From assembly GCF_029767005.1 (NCBI RefSeq), contig NZ_JARUQR010000001.1:801028-865027 (forward strand): a stretch of 64,000 bases of DNA, in the 5' to 3' direction. The position numbers were made by a program, and so were the translations under genes. This document shows, piece after piece, positions 1-7,673 of this stretch (within the stretch, counting starts at the first letter, position 1; every line of letters starts with the position of its first letter). This DNA is from Thiomicrorhabdus sp. ZW0627 (GTDB lineage Bacteria; Pseudomonadota; Gammaproteobacteria; Thiomicrospirales; Thiomicrospiraceae). The notes beneath the pieces are model-generated. The model ran no database searches, was not told the DNA's origin, and saw only the letters and a list, made by a program, of their open reading frames with translations.

Positions 1-248
1 CATTACGTGCAGTCAAAATAATCACCGGCGTCGGATTTTGATTTGAACGCATGGTCTGTAAAACCGACAGGCCTGGTAGCTTCGGCAACCCAAGATCCAG
101 AATGATCAAATCATAAGGGTGCTCTTCGATCAGATAAAGCGCCTCTTCTCCATCTAAAGCACAATCTACAACAAATCCCTGCTGGGATAATTGCTGACTT
201 AAATTCTTGGCAAGCAGAGCCTCGTCTTCGGCCAATAATAGTTTCACT
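1..248 (-). CDS. OmpR-family response regulator, N-terminal receiver domain (runs off the window)
   Basis: About 82 codons of a two-component receiver domain are present. The minus-strand reading opens VKLLLAEDEALLAKNLSQQL and contains the acidic pocket (EDE), the phospho-acceptor region DLIILDLGLP and a later VIILTAR segment. This is the pattern of QseB/PmrA/TctD-like OmpR-type regulators. I place the start at the GTG at 248, because GGGAAGG lies a few bases upstream and no ATG is better placed. The DNA-binding domain and probable kinase lie beyond position 1. It is divergent from the microprotein array, so it is a candidate regulator of that array, but this is inference only. Confidence 0.85.
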
Positions 249-343
249 TATACCTTCCCGATAAAGATTAATCCATGATTCAAACGACATTAAAATCGAT
301 AACGCCGACTTCAAGCGCCCCAGAAGCATTTTTAATTCTAGCA

Positions 344-357
344 TGACGGCAGCGTCA
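344..357. promoter_or_regulatory. Inverted repeat TGACG-N4-CGTCA near the response-regulator promoter
   Basis: A perfect 5-bp dyad with a 4-base centre lies just upstream, on the minus strand, of a TAGAAT hexamer at 335-340. No good -35 hexamer is visible there, so the dyad could be an activator site. The binding protein is unknown. Confidence 0.35.
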
Positions 358-425
358 GTACGCCACTGTCCAACTTACGGAACCAAGTCTCCTCAAAATT
401 TCATAAAAAAACATCATAAATAATG

Positions 426-454
426 TTGACATGGGAAATTTTCCCACATATACT
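426..454 (+). promoter_or_regulatory. Strong sigma70-type promoter of the microprotein array
   Basis: TTGACA at 426-431 and TATACT at 449-454 are separated by exactly 17 bases, close to the ideal sigma70 promoter. The spacer is filled by a 15-bp near-palindrome (432-446), which suggests the promoter is kept off by a bound repressor. Transcription would start near 461 and give a leader of about 160 bases. Confidence 0.75.
432..446. promoter_or_regulatory. Palindromic operator 1, inside the promoter spacer
   Basis: TGGGAAATTTTCCCA is a near-perfect palindrome lying exactly between the -35 and -10 hexamers, a classic repressor position. Its centre (439) is 41 bp, about four helical turns, from the centre of operator 2 (480), so two dimers could bind the same face of the DNA. 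I do not recognise the cognate regulator. Confidence 0.6.
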
Positions 455-472
455 GGCACCCAACGAAACGAA

Positions 473-487
473 TGGAAAATTTTCCCA
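473..487. promoter_or_regulatory. Palindromic operator 2, downstream of the predicted transcription start
   Basis: TGGAAAATTTTCCCA differs from operator 1 at only a few positions and is also a near-palindrome. It lies about 12 bases into the predicted transcript. The pair looks like a two-site repressor arrangement. Confidence 0.55.
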
Positions 488-624
488 TTTAGTTAAAAAC
501 ACTTCCCGAGCGGTGATTTTTAAAGCTGCGTTTTGCATACAAGCAAACACACTTAAATCACTATTTTTTTAACCATTAACAACTGAAATTTGTGACAACA
601 CAGTCACTCAGAAAGGAAATGAAT

Positions 625-759
625 ATGAAAAAGATTATCCTAGCAGCACTATTAACGTTCGGAATTTCTGCAACCGCTTCGGCACACCACATGGCCGCTA
701 ACCCGGATGCTGGTGAATTCATTCCAGATTGGTCTCCACATCTATTGATGGAATTTTAA
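625..759 (+). CDS. Secreted microprotein, tandem copy 1 of 7
   Basis: A 44-residue protein with a textbook Sec signal peptide: MKK, a hydrophobic core, then an ASA cleavage site near residue 20. A mature peptide of about 24 residues begins HHMAANPDAG and ends DWSPHLLMEF. It has three His, two Met, one Trp and several acidic residues, and no Cys. I chose the ATG at 625, since AAAGGA is about 7 bases upstream; an in-frame ATG at 619 is too close to it. Ten codons differ from copy 3: nine changes are synonymous and one is Leu to Phe in the signal core. I do not recognise the family. Confidence 0.85.
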   Translation: MKKIILAALLTFGISATASAHHMAANPDAGEFIPDWSPHLLMEF

Positions 760-816
760 TCTGGGTCGAACGCCCCCTTTAAAAAAACGTTACAACGTAA
801 AAGAAGGAATAAGAAA

Positions 817-951
817 ATGAAAAAGATTATTTTTGCAGCATTACTTACTTTCGGAATCTCAGCAACCGCTTCAGCCCATCACATGGCCGCTAACCCGGAT
901 GCCGGTGACTCTATCCCGGATTGGTCTCCTCACCTATTGATGGAATTTTAA
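817..951 (+). CDS. Secreted microprotein, tandem copy 2 of 7 (variant)
   Basis: This copy has the same length and signal peptide as the other repeats, with the GAAGGA ribosome site about 9 bases before the ATG. It is the only copy whose mature peptide differs: residues Glu-Phe after PDAG are replaced by Asp-Ser. It keeps the HHM start and the SPHLLMEF end. It begins 192 bp after copy 1 and exactly 200 bp before copy 3. Function unknown. Confidence 0.85.
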   Translation: MKKIIFAALLTFGISATASAHHMAANPDAGDSIPDWSPHLLMEF

Positions 952-1016
952 TTGAGGCCGGATATATCCGATCTTGAGAAACGTTGAAAACGTGAAAAGA
1001 AAAAAAGGAAAAGAAA

Positions 1017-1151
1017 ATGAAAAAGATTATTTTTGCAGCATTGCTTACTTTCGGAATCTCAGCAACCGCTTCGGCACATCACATGGCCGCTAACCCAGAT
1101 GCTGGCGAATTCATTCCAGATTGGTCTCCACATCTATTGATGGAATTTTAA
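1017..1151 (+). CDS. Secreted microprotein, tandem copy 3 of 7
   Basis: This is the first of four copies (3-6) that appear identical in DNA, including the spacer. It encodes a signal peptide ending ASA and a 24-residue mature peptide with N-terminal HHM. A strong purine-rich ribosome site (AAAAAAAGGAAAAG) precedes the ATG. The spacer upstream carries a CGGATATATCCG palindrome and an ACGTT/AACGT hairpin, which could be RNA-processing or stability elements between cistrons. Confidence 0.85.
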   Translation: MKKIIFAALLTFGISATASAHHMAANPDAGEFIPDWSPHLLMEF

Positions 1152-1216
1152 TTGAGACCGGATATATCCGATCTTGAGAAACGTTGAAAACGTGAAAAGA
1201 AAAAAAGGAAAAGAAA

Positions 1217-1351
1217 ATGAAAAAGATTATTTTTGCAGCATTGCTTACTTTCGGAATCTCAGCAACCGCTTCGGCACATCACATGGCCGCTAACCCAGAT
1301 GCTGGCGAATTCATTCCAGATTGGTCTCCACATCTATTGATGGAATTTTAA
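1217..1351 (+). CDS. Secreted microprotein, tandem copy 4 of 7
   Basis: Identical by eye to copy 3 over the full 200-bp unit, with the same 44-residue precursor and ribosome site. The lack of even silent differences suggests very recent duplication or continuing homogenisation among copies 3-6. Confidence 0.85.
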   Translation: MKKIIFAALLTFGISATASAHHMAANPDAGEFIPDWSPHLLMEF

Positions 1352-1416
1352 TTGAGACCGGATATATCCGATCTTGAGAAACGTTGAAAACGTGAAAAGA
1401 AAAAAAGGAAAAGAAA

Positions 1417-1551
1417 ATGAAAAAGATTATTTTTGCAGCATTGCTTACTTTCGGAATCTCAGCAACCGCTTCGGCACATCACATGGCCGCTAACCCAGAT
1501 GCTGGCGAATTCATTCCAGATTGGTCTCCACATCTATTGATGGAATTTTAA
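1417..1551 (+). CDS. Secreted microprotein, tandem copy 5 of 7
   Basis: Identical by eye to copies 3, 4 and 6, at an exact 200-bp period. The precursor has 20 residues of signal peptide and about 24 of mature peptide. Function unknown. Confidence 0.85.
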   Translation: MKKIIFAALLTFGISATASAHHMAANPDAGEFIPDWSPHLLMEF

Positions 1552-1616
1552 TTGAGACCGGATATATCCGATCTTGAGAAACGTTGAAAACGTGAAAAGA
1601 AAAAAAGGAAAAGAAA

Positions 1617-1751
1617 ATGAAAAAGATTATTTTTGCAGCATTGCTTACTTTCGGAATCTCAGCAACCGCTTCGGCACATCACATGGCCGCTAACCCAGAT
1701 GCTGGCGAATTCATTCCAGATTGGTCTCCACATCTATTGATGGAATTTTAA
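1617..1751 (+). CDS. Secreted microprotein, tandem copy 6 of 7
   Basis: This is the last of the four identical central copies. It has the same start context and the same spacer hairpins downstream. Function unknown. Confidence 0.85.
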   Translation: MKKIIFAALLTFGISATASAHHMAANPDAGEFIPDWSPHLLMEF

Positions 1752-1816
1752 TTGAGACCGGATATATCCGATCTTGAGAAACGTTGAAAACGTGAAAAGA
1801 AAAAAAGGAAAAGAAA

Positions 1817-1951
1817 ATGAAAAAGATTATTTTTGCAGCATTGCTTACTTTCGGAATCTCAGCAACCGCTTCGGCACATCACATGGCCGCTAACCCGGAT
1901 GCCGGTGAATTCATTCCGGATTGGTCTCCACACCTTTTAATGGAATTTTAA
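1817..1951 (+). CDS. Secreted microprotein, tandem copy 7 of 7
   Basis: The protein is identical to copy 3, but seven codons differ, all silently and all in the mature-peptide half (for example CCA to CCG and CAT to CAC). Synonymous-only change is strong evidence that the peptide is translated and under purifying selection. It is followed 24 bases later by the terminator that closes the array. Confidence 0.87.
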   Translation: MKKIIFAALLTFGISATASAHHMAANPDAGEFIPDWSPHLLMEF

Positions 1952-1973
1952 TCCATAAAGATTGAAGTGAAGA

Positions 1974-2008
1974 CTCAAAAAAGCCTGCATTAAGCAGGCT
2001 TTTTTATT
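1974..2008 (+). terminator. Intrinsic terminator of the microprotein array
   Basis: AAAAAGCCTGC, loop ATTAA, then GCAGGCTTTTTT forms an 11-bp stem ending in a T-tract. It may also serve the minus-strand ybiT gene, whose stop is at 2039. Confidence 0.85.
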
Positions 2009-2038
2009 TTTATGGTTCGTTCATAAATCCAACAAACT

Positions 2039-3643
2039 TTACTTTTCGAGACTCGCCAGATAGGACTCGTAATCACCGCGGTAATCCTGAATGCCATTCT
2101 TATCCATCACCAATAGACGGGTAGCGATCGACGATACGAACTCACGATCGTGCGAAACAAAAATTACGGTCCCTGGATACTCTTCCAAAGCCTGGTTCAA
2201 AGATTCAATCGATTCCATATCCAAGTGGTTGGTTGGTTCATCCATGATCAATACGTTCGGTTTTTGCAACATCAACTTACCAAACAGCATGCGTCCCTGC
2301 TCTCCCCCGGAAAGCACCTTAACGGACTTACCGATGTCTTTTTGAGAAAACAATAAACGTCCCAGAACGGCTCTTAACGCCTGTTCATCGTCACCTTCCT
2401 GCTTCCATTGCGCCATCCAGTCAAGCAGGTTCAAATCCTCTTCGAAATCCTCTGCATGATCCTGTGCGTAATAACCGATTTTGACGTTCTCGGACCATTT
2501 AACTTCACCCGAGGTCAAGTCGGTATCCCCCACCAGACACTTAAGAAAAGTGGTTTTACCGATTCCGTTCTCACCAATCACGGCAAGGCGTTCTTCCACC
2601 TCAAGCATCATACTCAAATCCTTGATGACGACATTGTCCTCACCATCACTCTCTTGGTAAGTTTTACCAAGATGTTCGATTTCAAGCGCCAAACGGAACA
2701 GTTTTTTGTCCTGTTCGAAACGGATGAATGGGTTCACACGGCTGGATGGCTTTACTTCTTCAAGTTCGATCTTATCGATCAATTTCGCTCTCGAGGTCGC
2801 CTGCTTCGCCTTTGATGCGTTGGCCGAGAATCGGCTGACGAAGGTTTTCAATTCGTTGATCTGTGCCTGCTTCTTGGCGTTATCGGCCAACAGACGTTCT
2901 CTCACCTGAGTCGCAGCGGTCATGTATTCGTCATAGTTCCCCGGATAGACACGCAGTTCGCCGTAATCCAGATCCGCCATATGAGTACAGACACTGTTCA
3001 GGAAGTGACGGTCGTGGGAGATGATGATCATGGTACTCTTACGATCATTGAGCACGCCTTCCAACCAACGGATGGTATCGATATCCAAGTTGTTGGTCGG
3101 CTCGTCCAGTAGCAGGATATCCGGATCGGAGAACAGAGCCTGCGCCAATAGCACTCGCAGTTTCCAGCCCGGCGCGACTTCGCTCATAGGGCCGTAATGC
3201 TGCTCAACCGGAATGCCGACGCCCAGTAATAGTTCACCCGCCCTGGACTCGGCGGTATAACCATCCATTTCCCCGAACTTGACTTCAAGGTCGGCGACGA
3301 TCATCCCATCTTCTTCGCTCATTTCCGGCAAAGAATAAATGCGATCACGCTCACTTTTAACTTCCCAAAGTTCCGGTTGCCCCATAATAACGGTATCGAT
3401 CACACTGTACTGCTCGTAAGCGAACTGATCCTGCTTCAGCTTACCGACACGCTCGTTTTCGTCGATCGAAACGGTTCCTGAAGTCGGCTCGAGATCGCCA
3501 CCCAGAATTTTCATGAAAGTGGATTTTCCGCAACCGTTCGCCCCGATCAAACCATAGCGTTTGCCTTCGCCGAACTTTACGGAAATGTCTTCAAAAAGAG
3601 GTTTTTCACCAAACTGCATGGTGATATTTGCTGTTGAAATCAA
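2039..3643 (-). CDS. ybiT: ABC-F family ATPase YbiT
   Basis: A 534-residue soluble protein with two ABC cassettes and no membrane segment, typical of ABC-F translation factors that act on the ribosome. The first Walker A is GANGCGKST, with [11 protein letters not shown] as Walker B. The second cassette has [15 protein letters not shown] and MDEPTNHLD. Long stretches such as [20 protein letters not shown] and the linker [15 protein letters not shown] match the YbiT subgroup very closely. It is monocistronic and ends 31 bases after the array terminator. The exact ribosomal role of YbiT is not well defined. Confidence 0.93.
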   Translation of the reverse strand: MISTANITMQFGEKPLFEDISVKFGEGKRYGLIGANGCGKSTFMKILGGDLEPTSGTVSIDENERVGKLKQDQFAYEQYSVIDTVIMGQPELWEVKSERDRIYSLPEMSEEDGMIVADLEVKFGEMDGYTAESRAGELLLGVGIPVEQHYGPMSEVAPGWKLRVLLAQALFSDPDILLLDEPTNNLDIDTIRWLEGVLNDRKSTMIIISHDRHFLNSVCTHMADLDYGELRVYPGNYDEYMTAATQVRERLLADNAKKQAQINELKTFVSRFSANASKAKQATSRAKLIDKIELEEVKPSSRVNPFIRFEQDKKLFRLALEIEHLGKTYQESDGEDNVVIKDLSMMLEVEERLAVIGENGIGKTTFLKCLVGDTDLTSGEVKWSENVKIGYYAQDHAEDFEEDLNLLDWMAQWKQEGDDEQALRAVLGRLLFSQKDIGKSVKVLSGGEQGRMLFGKLMLQKPNVLIMDEPTNHLDMESIESLNQALEEYPGTVIFVSHDREFVSSIATRLLVMDKNGIQDYRGDYESYLASLEK

Positions 3644-3786
3644 TGTCTTATCCCAGTTTTAACACCCCACCCCCACTCAACTTTTCGCGTTCAATAAGTG
3701 TGTGATATTTAAAGAATTTTAAAATTTCGGGTATTGTGCCATAAACTTGCTAATCTTGCAGAGAAGTTAGAAAGCGGCACAAAATA

Positions 3787-3832
3787 AAAGCCCCGTAAAC
3801 CGACCAGGCCTGTGCGGTTTACGGGGCTTCGA
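3787..3832 (-). terminator. Terminator of htpG
   Basis: GCCCCGTAAACCG and CGGTTTACGGGGC form a 13-bp stem around a loop that contains one CAGGCCTG (3805-3812). A T-rich run follows in the minus direction. Confidence 0.85.
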
Positions 3833-3872
3833 TTTTAAGGCGAATAAAACGTAAAGCGCCTTATGTGAAAAA

Positions 3873-5768
3873 TCAGATCATCTCGCTCAACAAGGCATTC
3901 ATTCGTTTGATGAATTCCGCCGGCTGATCCAATTGATCACCCTCCGCCAACTGAGCCTGCTCCAACAGGAACAGTGACCATTGCTGCAGCTTGGCCTCAT
4001 CTTCCAAAGACTCCAGTTTTTTCACCAAAGCGTGCTCCGGGTTCAGCTCCAATACCGGCTTCTTGGTCGGAATACTCTGCCCCATCTGCTCCATCAATCT
4101 TGCCATATGCGCAGACATATCGCCTTCGGCACTGACAACACAAGCAGGAGAGTCGGTTAGACGATGAGTGATCTTGACGTCCGATACCGCATCTGCCAAG
4201 GCTTTCTTAACCTTCCCAGTCAAGGCTTCACGCGCTTTCTTCTCGTCTTCGGAAAGGTCTTTCTCCGCTTCTTCATCGAACTCTTTCAGGTCGGCCGACG
4301 TGATTGACTTCAAAGGTTTGCCCTCGAACTCATTCAGATGGGAAACCAGCCACTCGTCGATACGATCCGATAATAACAGGACTTCGATGTCTTTCTTACG
4401 GAACATCTCCAGATGCGGACTGCCTTTGGCGGCGGCGTGGGTATCTGCCGTGATGTAGTAAATCGCTTCCTGATCTTCCTTCATACGATCCACATACGCT
4501 TCCAACGATACACGCTGTTCAGAGCTGGATTCGTTAGCCGTGGTCGCAAATCGTAGCAACTTGGCAATCTTGTCCTTGTTGCCGAAATCTTCAACGATCC
4601 CCTCTTTCATGACCTGGCCGAACTGATCCCAGAAAGTGTTGTAATCTGTCTGATCTTCAGCCTTGGCCATTTTCGCCAACTGGTCAAGAATACGTTTGAC
4701 CGAGGCCGAACGAATCTTGTCGACCACTTTGTTGCTCTGAAGAATTTCACGCGACACGTTTAATGGCAGATCCGCCGAATCGATCACCCCACGCACGAAA
4801 CGCAAGTAGGTCGGCATGAGTTGTTCCGCATCGTCCATGATGAAGACACGCTTGACGTATAGCTTCAAACCATAACGGCGGTCACGGTCGTAAAGGTCAA
4901 ACGGGGCTTGCTTTGGAATGTATAGCAGTGAGGTATATTCCAGAGTCCCTTCCACTTTGTTATGGATATGCGCCAACGGCTCGTTGAAGTCGTGGGAAAT
5001 GGTCTGATAGAAGTTATTGTACTCTTCATCCGTCAATTCAGATTTCGACTGGGTCCAGATGGCGGTCGCTTTGTTAACCTGCTCCATCTCGTCAGTGACC
5101 TTCATCTCTTTGGCTTCTTCGTCCCACTCGCTCTTCAACATCTTGATCGGGAAGTTGATGTGATCGGAGTAGGTGGTCACAATGTGCTTCAGACGGTGCT
5201 CGTCCAGGAATTCGTCCATGTCCTCTTTCAGGTGCAAGACGATTTCGGTTCCCTTCTTCTCTTTCTCAACGTTCTCCAGAGTGAATTCACCCTCCCCTTT
5301 GGAGATCCAACGAGTCGCTTCCTCTGATGCTGTACCCGCTTTACGAGTGGTCAACACGACTTCGTCGGCTACGATGAACGATGAGTAAAAACCGACTCCG
5401 AACTGCCCGATCAGGTTGGAATCTTTCGCCTGATCACCTGTCATGCTTTCCAAAAACTTCTTGGTTCCGGAGTTAGCGATGGTACCGATATTGGCAATGA
5501 CTTCGTCACGACTCATTCCAATACCGTTATCGGTAATCGTCACAGTACGCGCCTGCTTGTCAAAACCGATACTGATCGCCAGCTCATCATCGCCTTCGTT
5601 CAGAGCATCGTTAGAAACCGCTTCGAATCGTAACTTATCCAAAGCATCCGAAGCATTTGAAATCAGCTCACGCAAAAAGATCTCTTTATTCGAATAAAGG
5701 GCGTGAATCATCAATTTTAAAAGTTGGTTGACTTCAGTCTGAAACGCATGGGTTTCTTGTGCACTCAT
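3873..5768 (-). CDS. htpG: Chaperone HtpG (bacterial Hsp90)
   Basis: A 631-residue homodimeric ATP-dependent chaperone of the cytoplasm. The N-terminal GHKL ATPase shows the motifs [17 protein letters not shown] and GQFGVGFYS, followed by the middle domain and a C-terminal dimerisation domain. An upstream in-frame ATG would add six residues. I chose the ATG at 5768, because GGAGA lies 8 bases upstream and the protein then begins MSAQETHAF, as is usual for the family. A sigma32-like promoter lies about 60-85 bases upstream of the start, consistent with heat-shock induction. Confidence 0.96.
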   Translation of the reverse strand: MSAQETHAFQTEVNQLLKLMIHALYSNKEIFLRELISNASDALDKLRFEAVSNDALNEGDDELAISIGFDKQARTVTITDNGIGMSRDEVIANIGTIANSGTKKFLESMTGDQAKDSNLIGQFGVGFYSSFIVADEVVLTTRKAGTASEEATRWISKGEGEFTLENVEKEKKGTEIVLHLKEDMDEFLDEHRLKHIVTTYSDHINFPIKMLKSEWDEEAKEMKVTDEMEQVNKATAIWTQSKSELTDEEYNNFYQTISHDFNEPLAHIHNKVEGTLEYTSLLYIPKQAPFDLYDRDRRYGLKLYVKRVFIMDDAEQLMPTYLRFVRGVIDSADLPLNVSREILQSNKVVDKIRSASVKRILDQLAKMAKAEDQTDYNTFWDQFGQVMKEGIVEDFGNKDKIAKLLRFATTANESSSEQRVSLEAYVDRMKEDQEAIYYITADTHAAAKGSPHLEMFRKKDIEVLLLSDRIDEWLVSHLNEFEGKPLKSITSADLKEFDEEAEKDLSEDEKKAREALTGKVKKALADAVSDVKITHRLTDSPACVVSAEGDMSAHMARLMEQMGQSIPTKKPVLELNPEHALVKKLESLEDEAKLQQWSLFLLEQAQLAEGDQLDQPAEFIKRMNALLSEMI

Positions 5769-5825
5769 GAATTCATCTCCAATCATGTTGTTTGTTAATT
5801 TAAGGTTATATCAAGTTTGCTGATT

Positions 5826-5852
5826 CATAGGGATGTAGCCCGCTGTTTTCAA
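5826..5852 (-). promoter_or_regulatory. Heat-shock (sigma32-type) promoter of htpG
   Basis: On the minus strand, CTTGAAA (5846-5852) is followed after 14 bases by CCCTAT (5826-5831). This closely matches the RpoH consensus CTTGAAA-N11-16-CCCCAT. Its place upstream of a classic heat-shock gene supports the call. Confidence 0.65.
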
Positions 5853-5866
5853 GCGCCTAAAACAAA

Positions 5867-5893
5867 AAAAGCACAGAAGATTCTGTGCTTTTT
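5867..5893. terminator. Bidirectional hairpin terminator downstream of the secreted unknown protein
   Basis: AAAAGCACAGAA and TTCTGTGCTTTTT form a 12-bp stem with a 2-base loop. In the minus direction it follows the gene at 5913-6836. It lies just upstream of the htpG promoter and would insulate it. Confidence 0.8.
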
Positions 5894-5912
5894 GATCCAA
5901 ACGGAAAATCGA

Positions 5913-6836
5913 TTAGAATCCAGAGTCTTCTTTATCTATTTTCTTGTCTTTTGCGACCGCCTCAAGTGCTTTAACAATGTCATCCGGCGCATTGGAAATA
6001 CTCATGAAACTTCCCTGCCCCATCATCGACAAACTCGGCCAGTTGATAGCAATACGGAATTTACCGTTTAACGCAATCACTTCATCGTTCACGACCAACA
6101 CTTCATAAGGGAAATGCGCCGCATGACTTTCGGAGCCAAGATCGATCTTATCCTGGATATACATGTCCGACGCTTCACCATTGGTTAAAGCAACACCAAA
6201 TACACTCATTTTTTTACCTGGAATGTCGATTCGATAGACTTTTGAAGCACCCGCTTTGCCGCTCGACAAACCCGCTTCCACTTTTCTGATCGCTTCTTCA
6301 TAAGAACCATATTCCGCCAACTCGTCGAGATCGTCGAAATAAGGCATCATCATCTTATAATGATATTCACGAAGCTCTTCGGCACTCAAACCTTGATCCG
6401 CACCAAATTCTTTCGTTGCACCCAAAGCATTTTTCATCGCATTTTCAACCGGCTTGATATCGCCTTTCATGCGATAGGCATTCCACATGTAGACCGGGTT
6501 GGTGTAACTGACTTGTACCTGCCCGCCCTTATTCACAATTGAAACCCTTTCCATCGCACCAAATCCGCCATTTTCAGATTCAGCCGCGATTGCTTTCAAT
6601 GCATTGTTTGTCACAACAAGAACTTGAGTATCCGAATTAGGCGCATAATCGCCTACGATTTCAAATCCATTTGCTTTCAATGCGGCTTTCGTCTGAGCTG
6701 TAACATCCACTACGCTGCCTGATGCTGTGCTACCTAAAATGAATGGCATATGATTAGCCGCCCAGCTCGCCATCGGCGCAGTTAATAACGCTAAACTTAC
6801 CAGGACTTTGGCCCAAGATGTCGTTGTTTTTTTCAT
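5913..6836 (-). CDS. Secreted protein of unknown function, weakly DUF302-like
   Basis: A 307-residue protein. Residues 1-27 form a Sec signal peptide (MKKTTTSWAKV, hydrophobic core, ASWA-ANH), so it is probably periplasmic. Residues 45-75 (TKAALKANGFEIVGDYAPN) resemble the start of DUF302 domains, but I cannot confirm membership. There is no Cys pair, no haem motif and no further membrane segment. It stands alone between htpG and the chemotaxis operon, with terminators on both sides. The function cannot be inferred. Confidence 0.75.
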   Translation of the reverse strand: MKKTTTSWAKVLVSLALLTAPMASWAANHMPFILGSTASGSVVDVTAQTKAALKANGFEIVGDYAPNSDTQVLVVTNNALKAIAAESENGGFGAMERVSIVNKGGQVQVSYTNPVYMWNAYRMKGDIKPVENAMKNALGATKEFGADQGLSAEELREYHYKMMMPYFDDLDELAEYGSYEEAIRKVEAGLSSGKAGASKVYRIDIPGKKMSVFGVALTNGEASDMYIQDKIDLGSESHAAHFPYEVLVVNDEVIALNGKFRIAINWPSLSMMGQGSFMSISNAPDDIVKALEAVAKDKKIDKEDSGF

Positions 6837-6983
6837 TTGATATCCTCGCTGATATTTAAAAATTCAGTCTCCGCTGAATTAACTCTTTGGTATTGTTATA
6901 AATTTTTTTGAATTAAGACACATTAATTTTTTTATACCTAAATAAGCAGTAAACAGTATTCAAGTGAATTTATTTCGGACATA

Positions 6984-7009
6984 AAAAAACCCCGTAAAAC
7001 GGGGTTTTT
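6984..7009 (-). terminator. Terminator of the chemotaxis operon
   Basis: AAAAACCCCGT, loop AAA, then ACGGGGTTTTT forms an 11-bp stem with a T-tract, 20 bases beyond the cheZ-like stop codon. Confidence 0.85.
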
Positions 7010-7028
7010 AACTTAAAGCCTAACAGCA

Positions 7029-7625
7029 TCAGAAAAGTTCGATTTCATCCTCATCGACACTCTCTTCTTTCTTTTCATTCATACGCTCCCGCATTCTGGA
7101 ACACATGATATCAATGGCCTCTTCAACTGGCAGATGCTGATCAAAAATAAGCTCAAACAACTCTTCTTCTTCTCGCATGGTTGTGCCTTTACGCACACTC
7201 TTTTTGAATGCTTCCCATTCTTCGCGATTATTGACACGCATTTCATGGGAGACAATTTCAGCCAAACCGGAAAGCCCATGAGATACATGATTAAGACGCT
7301 GACTCAACTTATCATAAAACTGAAAAGCGATAATCGCCTGCTGCATTTTATTAGCCAGCTCCGCTGTCTCACTCGTCAACAGCGCGTTGTAAGCCTGAGC
7401 CGCTTCGTTATCCGCTACCAAATCAAAAATCCCCTCACTGGATTTCTGGATCTCTTCGATATGCTTTGACATATAAGTAAAAGAGTCGATCAATGCATTA
7501 ACCGAATGATCCCCTTCGGTTATGGACAAATCAATTTGAGCGACAGATAGATTTAAAATCAAAATTGTCTGCTGAACTTCTTCAGCACCCAACGAGAACC
7601 CTTCAGTTCCAGTTCCGGTAGTCAT
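7029..7625 (-). CDS. CheZ-like chemotaxis phosphatase (DxxxQ protein)
   Basis: A 198-residue, largely helical cytoplasmic protein, third in a cheD-cheA operon. The helix FQFYDKLSQRL holds an Asp-x-x-x-Gln pair, the catalytic signature of CheZ/CheC/CheX-type CheY-P phosphatases. Charged helices and a flexible acidic tail ending DEIELF follow, as in CheZ, whose C-terminus binds CheY-P. The tail closely matches the DVELF end of the CheD encoded in the same operon. The phosphatase role is inferred from the motif and context; overall similarity to E. coli CheZ is not obvious. Confidence 0.6.
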   Translation of the reverse strand: MTTGTGTEGFSLGAEEVQQTILILNLSVAQIDLSITEGDHSVNALIDSFTYMSKHIEEIQKSSEGIFDLVADNEAAQAYNALLTSETAELANKMQQAIIAFQFYDKLSQRLNHVSHGLSGLAEIVSHEMRVNNREEWEAFKKSVRKGTTMREEEELFELIFDQHLPVEEAIDIMCSRMRERMNEKKEESVDEDEIELF

Positions 7626-7673
7626 CCTGACTCCTTATTTTATTATTTTTATTTTATGAAACATTTGATCAAC

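Larger units (their letters stand above)
249..624. other. Divergent regulatory region between the response regulator and the microprotein array
   Basis: This 376-base stretch holds no gene. It contains a dyad (TGACG at 344-348, CGTCA at 353-357) beside a minus-strand TAGAAT (335-340) that could be the response-regulator promoter. Further right are the strong plus-strand promoter and twin palindromes listed separately. A long leader follows with a terminator-like hairpin: GTGATTT at 513-519 pairs with AAATCAC at 555-561, an inner TTTGC/GCAAA stem lies at 532-547, and a run of T follows at 564-570. That hairpin could act as an attenuator before the first peptide gene. Confidence 0.5.
817..1951 (+). 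repeat. 200-bp direct tandem repeats carrying microprotein genes
   Basis: Starts at 817, 1017, 1217, 1417, 1617 and 1817 give an exact 200-bp period; a more divergent unit starts at 625. Units 3-6 appear identical, while the edge units (1, 2 and 7) carry silent differences. This is the pattern expected when unequal crossing-over adds and homogenises central copies. Copy number is probably variable between strains and easily misassembled. Confidence 0.9.

Noticed and set aside
111-344. 77-codon open frame on the minus strand near the response regulator
   Set aside because: It overlaps the regulator in another frame, has no family likeness and covers the intergenic region; it is a chance frame.
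432-446. MerR-type operator
   Set aside because: MerR-family promoters have a 19-20 base spacer; this spacer is 17 bases, which fits ordinary repression better.
625-1951. CRISPR array
   Set aside because: The repeats are 200 bp, contain complete genes, and have no variable spacers or cas genes; they are tandem gene copies.
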